Part shown: positions 5,094-8,144 of the stretch, in pieces
Numbering within the stretch: position 1 is the stretch's first letter
Layout of the letters: every line of letters starts with the position of its first letter
Source: Firmicutes bacterium CAG:646
Lineage (GTDB): Bacteria > Bacillota > Clostridia > Lachnospirales > Lachnospiraceae
DNA length: 8,144 nucleotides
Reading direction: 5' to 3'
NCBI GenBank assembly: GCA_000432335.1
Contig: HF995369.1
Coordinates: 7,015-15,158 of the forward strand
Program-made: the position numbers and the translations under genes
Notes under the pieces: generated by a model
Database searches by the model: none
The model's input: the letters and a program-made list of their open reading frames with translations, nothing else
Told to the model about the DNA's origin: nothing

Positions 5094-5468
5094 ATGGGAA
5101 TTGGAAAAAGAATACGGGACAAAAGAGCAGAACTAAAGATATCCAGCACGGAATTGGCAGAAAAGATCCATGTATCCAAGCAGACGATCAGTGGTTATGA
5201 GTTGGAACGGACGTTTCCGAATCCAGAAAAACTCAGCCGTATTTTGCAGGTACTTCAGTGTGACGCCAATTATCTGTATCAGGATTTTATTGACACTCAG
5301 GTGTTAAAAAAAGAACAGAATGGTCTTACGGATCAGGAATTTGAGCTGATCCGGAAATATCGGCTGCTGAATGATCATGGTAAGTTTGTGGTGGAATCCA
5401 TTGCAAACATCGAATATGACAGAATGCTTGATGGCTTGGAAAAACAGAAAAAAAGCTTTAAAGATTAG
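5094..5468 (+). CDS. XRE/Cro-CI type HTH transcriptional regulator
   Basis: A 124-residue protein. Residues 4-62 form a five-helix HTH_3 domain: IGKRIRDKRAELKIS, TELAEKIHVSKQTISGYE (helix-turn-helix at about 19-36), and LERTFPNPEKLSRILQVLQCDANYLY. The C-terminal 60 residues are helical and charged (LTDQEFELIRKYRLLN) and probably mediate dimerisation; there is no peptidase or toxin domain. The ATG at 5094 has AGGA-type sequences about 7 nt upstream and follows a consensus promoter. It likely represses itself and the divergent 32-aa gene through the palindrome in the intergenic region. The target set and inducer are unknown. It could be a remnant phage-type regulator, but no phage or integrase genes are nearby. 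No clear terminator follows it. Confidence 0.92.
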   Translation: MGIGKRIRDKRAELKISSTELAEKIHVSKQTISGYELERTFPNPEKLSRILQVLQCDANYLYQDFIDTQVLKKEQNGLTDQEFELIRKYRLLNDHGKFVVESIANIEYDRMLDGLEKQKKSFKD

Positions 5469-5502
5469 TTTTTTACAATTTCCTTAACAATAGCACACTT
5501 AA

Positions 5503-5531
5503 TTGACATACGCAAAGAAACAAGATAAAAT
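5503..5531 (+). promoter_or_regulatory. Promoter of the lipoprotein gene
   Basis: TTGACA (5503-5508), a 17-nt spacer, and TAAAAT (5526-5531). A small inverted repeat, TAGCAC (5491-5496) and GTGCTA (5533-5538), brackets the promoter and could be an operator, although 6-bp arms may be chance. Confidence 0.78.
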
Positions 5532-5564
5532 AGTGCTACTAAATGAAAGTCGGAGGACGAAGGG

Positions 5565-6137
5565 ATGAAAAACAAATCTTTAAAACTGTTATTTTGTACG
5601 GCTGTTTTATCTATGGTACTGACTGTTGGAGCGTGTGGAGATAAGAAGGCAGCGGATACTTCTGAGAAGACTACTCCCACTCCAGAAGTGACTGAAGAGG
5701 TTCAGCCGGAAACTACAGAGGCGCCGGAGGATACAGAAACGCCGGAAACCACGGAGGCACCGGAAGAGGGGACAGATACTTCTGGAAGCGATGCGGCGGC
5801 ATTTGAGAAGTTCCCGGATATGAAAGCGTATGTGGAATCTGAAGAGGTTCAGTCTCAGCTGGAAGCAATGCTGGCGTCTTTGGAAGAACAGGGAATGCAG
5901 ATGGAAGTACTGGGAGAAGATAATAAACTGATTTACCGGTATACTTTCACGAACATGGAAAAGCAGGACGGTATGGCAGAACAGCTGGAAAAATCCATGG
6001 AAGCTCAGACAGAAACTTTTACGATGGTTGCAAATTCTCTGAAAACGTATGTAGAAGTAGAAGATCCCATGGTGATCGTGGAATATCTGGATGCAAATGG
6101 TGAAGAAATTTATACTGCTGAATTCAAAGCTGAATAG
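5565..6137 (+). CDS. Secreted lipoprotein with Thr/Glu/Pro-rich linker
   Basis: A 190-residue predicted membrane-anchored lipoprotein. Residues 1-23 are a signal peptide (basic MKNKSLK, hydrophobic LLFCTAVLSMVLTV) ending in the lipobox VGAC, with Cys24 as the lipidated residue. Residues 25-78 are a disordered, acidic linker rich in Thr, Glu and Pro with 12-residue repeats (PETTEAP). The rest (about 79-190) is a compact domain with an amphipathic helix (MKAYVESEEVQSQLEAML), strands (MEVLGEDNKLIYRYTF) and a final hairpin (PMVIVEYLDANGEEIYTAEF). This pattern resembles DUF4854-type lipoproteins of Lachnospiraceae, from memory only. Function unknown; it would sit on the outer face of the cell membrane. 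GGAGG lies 8 nt before the start. It is flanked by its own promoter and terminator. Confidence 0.9.
   Translation: MKNKSLKLLFCTAVLSMVLTVGACGDKKAADTSEKTTPTPEVTEEVQPETTEAPEDTETPETTEAPEEGTDTSGSDAAAFEKFPDMKAYVESEEVQSQLEAMLASLEEQGMQMEVLGEDNKLIYRYTFTNMEKQDGMAEQLEKSMEAQTETFTMVANSLKTYVEVEDPMVIVEYLDANGEEIYTAEFKAE
5706..5767 (+). repeat. Direct repeat encoding the PETTEAPE linker
   Basis: Two 26-nt copies (5706-5731 and 5742-5767) with four mismatches and a 36-nt period, encoding 12-residue units in the lipoprotein linker. Such repeats may vary in number between strains. Confidence 0.75.
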
Positions 6138-6161
6138 TCACAAGTAATAAATAAAAAGGGA

Positions 6162-6207
6162 AGCAGGAATTGTTTGGAAAGTAACCGGCAATTCCTGTTT
6201 TATTTTT
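6162..6207 (+). terminator. Intrinsic terminator after the lipoprotein gene
   Basis: CAGGAATTG (6164-6172) pairs with CAATTCCTG (6189-6197), extendable by two pairs, followed directly by TTTTATTTTT (6198-6207). The 16-nt loop can form a small inner GG/CC stem. Confidence 0.88.
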
Positions 6208-6217
6208 GAGATATTTC

Positions 6218-6226
6218 TGGTACAAT
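6218..6226 (+). promoter_or_regulatory. Extended -10 promoter of the glycerate kinase operon
   Basis: TGG followed by TACAAT (6221-6226) is an extended -10. The position 17 nt upstream (TTTTAT, 6198-6203) is a poor -35 and lies in the terminator T tract, so the promoter depends mostly on the -10. Confidence 0.5.
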
Positions 6227-6273
6227 AATGCTGATACGCAAAAGATCTTGAAGGTAAAAGAAGGTGATGAAAA

Positions 6274-7422
6274 ATGAATATCGTTATTGCAATAGATTCT
6301 TTGAAAGGCAGCCTTACTTCTCTGGAAGCCGGGCAGGCTCTTGCTGAAGGAATTGCCCGGGTGCTGCCATCTGCCAGTCTTTGTGTTCGACCGCTGGCAG
6401 ATGGAGGTGAAGGAACAGTAGAAGCTTTGGTTTCCGATATGGATGGAGTATTTCAGCAGATAACGGTTACAGGACCTCTGGGGGAGCCGGTGACATGCAC
6501 TTATGGGATGATAGAAAAAAAGCAGACAGCTATTTTGGAAATGTCACAAGCTGCCGGTCTTACGCTTGTTCCGGAAGAAAAAAGGAATCCGATGTTTACT
6601 ACTACCTTTGGAGTGGGAGAGATGATTCTGGATGCCATGAAAAAGGGATGTCGACGGTTTCTTGTGGGGATTGGAGGAAGTGCTACCAATGACGGGGGCG
6701 TGGGAATGCTTCAGGCGCTTGGATTTGAATTTTTTGATGCACAGGGGGCGTCTATTTTACCGGGAGCGCAGGGATTAAAGAATCTGAGAAAGATCAGCGA
6801 TCGCCATGTACCGGAAGAATTGGAAGAATGTGAATTTCGCATTGCCTGCGATGTGACCAATCCACTCTGTGGTGAAGAAGGATGCAGTGCAGTATTCGGT
6901 CCGCAAAAAGGAGCTTCTTCTTCGATGATTTCCCAGATGGATCGCTGGCTGAAAGAATATGCCCAACTGGCAGCAGAGACATTTCCCAAGGCAGATTCTT
7001 TTCGGGCGGGAACAGGAGCAGCAGGAGGCATGGGATTTGCTTTTCTTACGTTTACCCATGCGGTTTTGGAACCGGGGATTCAACTGATTCTGGAAGAGAC
7101 GGATCTGGAAAAGGATATTTGTAAGGCGGATCTGGTAATCACCGGAGAGGGCAGACTGGATGGACAGACGGTGATGGGAAAAGCGCCGATGGGAGTGGCA
7201 GCATTGGCAAAAAAGTGGAAGAAACCGGTAATTGCCTTTGCAGGCAGTGTCACACCACAGGCTGTTTTGTGTAATTCTCATGGTATTGACGCATTTTTTC
7301 CCATACTCAGAGAAGTGACATCTTTGAAAGAAGCAATGGAGCCGGAACGGGCAAAGAGAAATCTTACAGATTCGGCAGAACAGGTTTTTCGTCTGCTTCG
7401 ATGTAATATCAGGACTTCATAA
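6274..7422 (+). CDS. Glycerate kinase (GarK/GlxK family)
   Basis: A 382-residue enzyme of the type I glycerate 2-kinase family, which phosphorylates D-glycerate with ATP, normally to 2-phosphoglycerate, feeding lower glycolysis. Family blocks are all present: IAIDSLKGSLTSLEA (5-19), PLADGGEGTVEAL (40-52), TGPLGEPV (66-73), GIGGSATNDGGVGMLQALG (132-150), CDVTNPLCG (192-200), FGPQKGA (208-214), GTGAAGGMGFA (246-256) and TGEGRLDGQT (290-299). Length is normal for the family and no key block is missing. AAGGTGA lies about 7 nt before the ATG. It has its own promoter, and the RsmH-like gene follows after 25 nt, so the two are probably co-transcribed although metabolically unrelated. No glycerate transporter or dehydrogenase is visible nearby. 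Confidence 0.95.
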   Translation: MNIVIAIDSLKGSLTSLEAGQALAEGIARVLPSASLCVRPLADGGEGTVEALVSDMDGVFQQITVTGPLGEPVTCTYGMIEKKQTAILEMSQAAGLTLVPEEKRNPMFTTTFGVGEMILDAMKKGCRRFLVGIGGSATNDGGVGMLQALGFEFFDAQGASILPGAQGLKNLRKISDRHVPEELEECEFRIACDVTNPLCGEEGCSAVFGPQKGASSSMISQMDRWLKEYAQLAAETFPKADSFRAGTGAAGGMGFAFLTFTHAVLEPGIQLILEETDLEKDICKADLVITGEGRLDGQTVMGKAPMGVAALAKKWKKPVIAFAGSVTPQAVLCNSHGIDAFFPILREVTSLKEAMEPERAKRNLTDSAEQVFRLLRCNIRTS

Positions 7423-7447
7423 GAAAAAGCGAGGAGAATAAGAAAGA

Positions 7448-8144
7448 ATGGAAAATCAGGAAAAACAGCATAAACGGAGAGTTCGATATAAGGGAACACA
7501 TCCCAGAAGTTATCAGGAAAAATATAAGGAACTGAATCCGGAAAAATATAAAGATACCGTTGAAAAAGTAATTCGCAAGGGCAGCACGCCGGCAGGGATG
7601 CATATTTCTATCTGTGTCAATGAGATTCTGGATTTTCTTCAGATTCAGCCGGGACAGATCGGGCTGGATGCAACACTGGGATATGGAGGTCATTCCAGTG
7701 CGATGCTGCAGTGTTTAAAAGGAGAGGGACACCTTTATGCTCTGGATGTGGATCCCATTGAGATGAAGAAGACGAAAGAGCGGCTGGAAAAGCAGGGGTA
7801 CGATTCTAAAATTCTTTCTATTCGCCATTTGAATTTTGCTGATGTGGATCAGCTTCTTCCAGAATCGGGAGCTTTTGATTTTGCTATGGCGGATCTGGGA
7901 GTTTCTTCTATGCAGATTGACAATCCGGAACGGGGATTTTCTTATAAATTTGATGGACCGCTGGATCTCAGGCTGAATCCTGAAAAGGGTATTTCTGCGG
8001 CAGAACGATTAAAGGATATTTCTTTGGCAGAATTGGAGGGAATGTTGATAGAGAACGCAGATGAACCTTATGCCGGGGAGATTGCCCGGGCGATTGTCTC
8101 GGAGAGAAGGAAAGCGCCGGTGGAAACTACGCTGCAGCTTCAGC
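7448..8144 (+). CDS. RsmH-like 16S rRNA m4C1402 methyltransferase with N-terminal extension, 3' end missing
   Basis: The first 232 codons of a SAM-dependent methyltransferase of the RsmH (MraW) family, which N4-methylates C1402 in the 16S rRNA decoding centre. Motifs: SAM-binding LDATLGYGGHS (73-83), LYALDVDP (97-103), ADLGVSSMQIDNPERGFSYKFDGPLDLRL (148-176) and IARAIVSERR (212-221). Unlike standard RsmH, which starts close to the HxPV motif, this protein has about 50 extra basic residues (KRRVRYKG, KYKELNPEKYKDTVEKV), and the usual HVPV reads HISI. It is also outside a division/cell-wall (dcw) cluster. It is therefore probably the extended paralog seen in Clostridia (from memory), and may act at another site. 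GAGGAG lies 11 nt before the ATG. The C-terminus runs past the right edge. Confidence 0.9.
   Translation, partial: MENQEKQHKRRVRYKGTHPRSYQEKYKELNPEKYKDTVEKVIRKGSTPAGMHISICVNEILDFLQIQPGQIGLDATLGYGGHSSAMLQCLKGEGHLYALDVDPIEMKKTKERLEKQGYDSKILSIRHLNFADVDQLLPESGAFDFAMADLGVSSMQIDNPERGFSYKFDGPLDLRLNPEKGISAAERLKDISLAELEGMLIENADEPYAGEIARAIVSERRKAPVETTLQLQ

Noticed and set aside
4913..5179. 88-codon minus-strand frame overlapping the XRE start
   Set aside because: It crosses both promoters and the operator and ends at the small gene's ribosome site; the 32-aa frame explains the ribosome site better.
6775..7281. 168-codon open frame antisense to glycerate kinase
   Set aside because: The opposite strand carries a complete, well-conserved kinase; the antisense product has no recognisable features.
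1..8144. CRISPR arrays, tRNA/rRNA genes, insertion sequences, integrases
   Set aside because: No regularly spaced repeats, tRNA-like cloverleaf, transposase or integrase motifs were seen on either strand.

Overview
The window looks like chromosomal DNA of a gut Clostridia, most likely Lachnospiraceae. The basis is the moderate GC, strong GGAGG ribosome sites, consensus sigma-A promoters and the gene families present. This is judged from sequence character, not from a search.

Layout. On the minus strand at the left edge is a two-gene regulator/transporter operon: a YtrA-type GntR repressor followed one base later by an ABC ATPase cut by the window edge. Its promoter lies inside a long inverted repeat, a likely autoregulatory operator. 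Next is a plus-strand run (723-3379): a Dabb-domain protein, a 148-aa protein that may have a degenerate DUF559/Vsr-like nuclease fold, a 180-nt gap that can fold within a long closing stem, a stand-alone reverse transcriptase (RT), and a NuoE-type [2Fe-2S] protein whose start overlaps the RT stop (ATGA).

After that come single-gene units with their own promoters: a YihS-like N-acylglucosamine 2-epimerase-family sugar isomerase (3523-4767) with a strong terminator; a 32-codon minus-strand gene (4839-4937) divergent from an XRE-type regulator (5094-5468), with both promoters sharing one palindrome; a secreted lipoprotein (5565-6137); and a glycerate kinase followed by an RsmH-like rRNA methyltransferase cut by the right edge.

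The best candidate for an undescribed system is 1050-3379. The RT has intact catalytic motifs but is neither a recognisable group II intron, nor a canonical retron, nor a diversity-generating retroelement. It is preceded by a structured noncoding segment and translationally coupled to an electron-carrier-like Fe-S protein. What the unit does is not shown by the sequence. The second most interesting item is the small gene and XRE regulator with interlocked divergent promoters.
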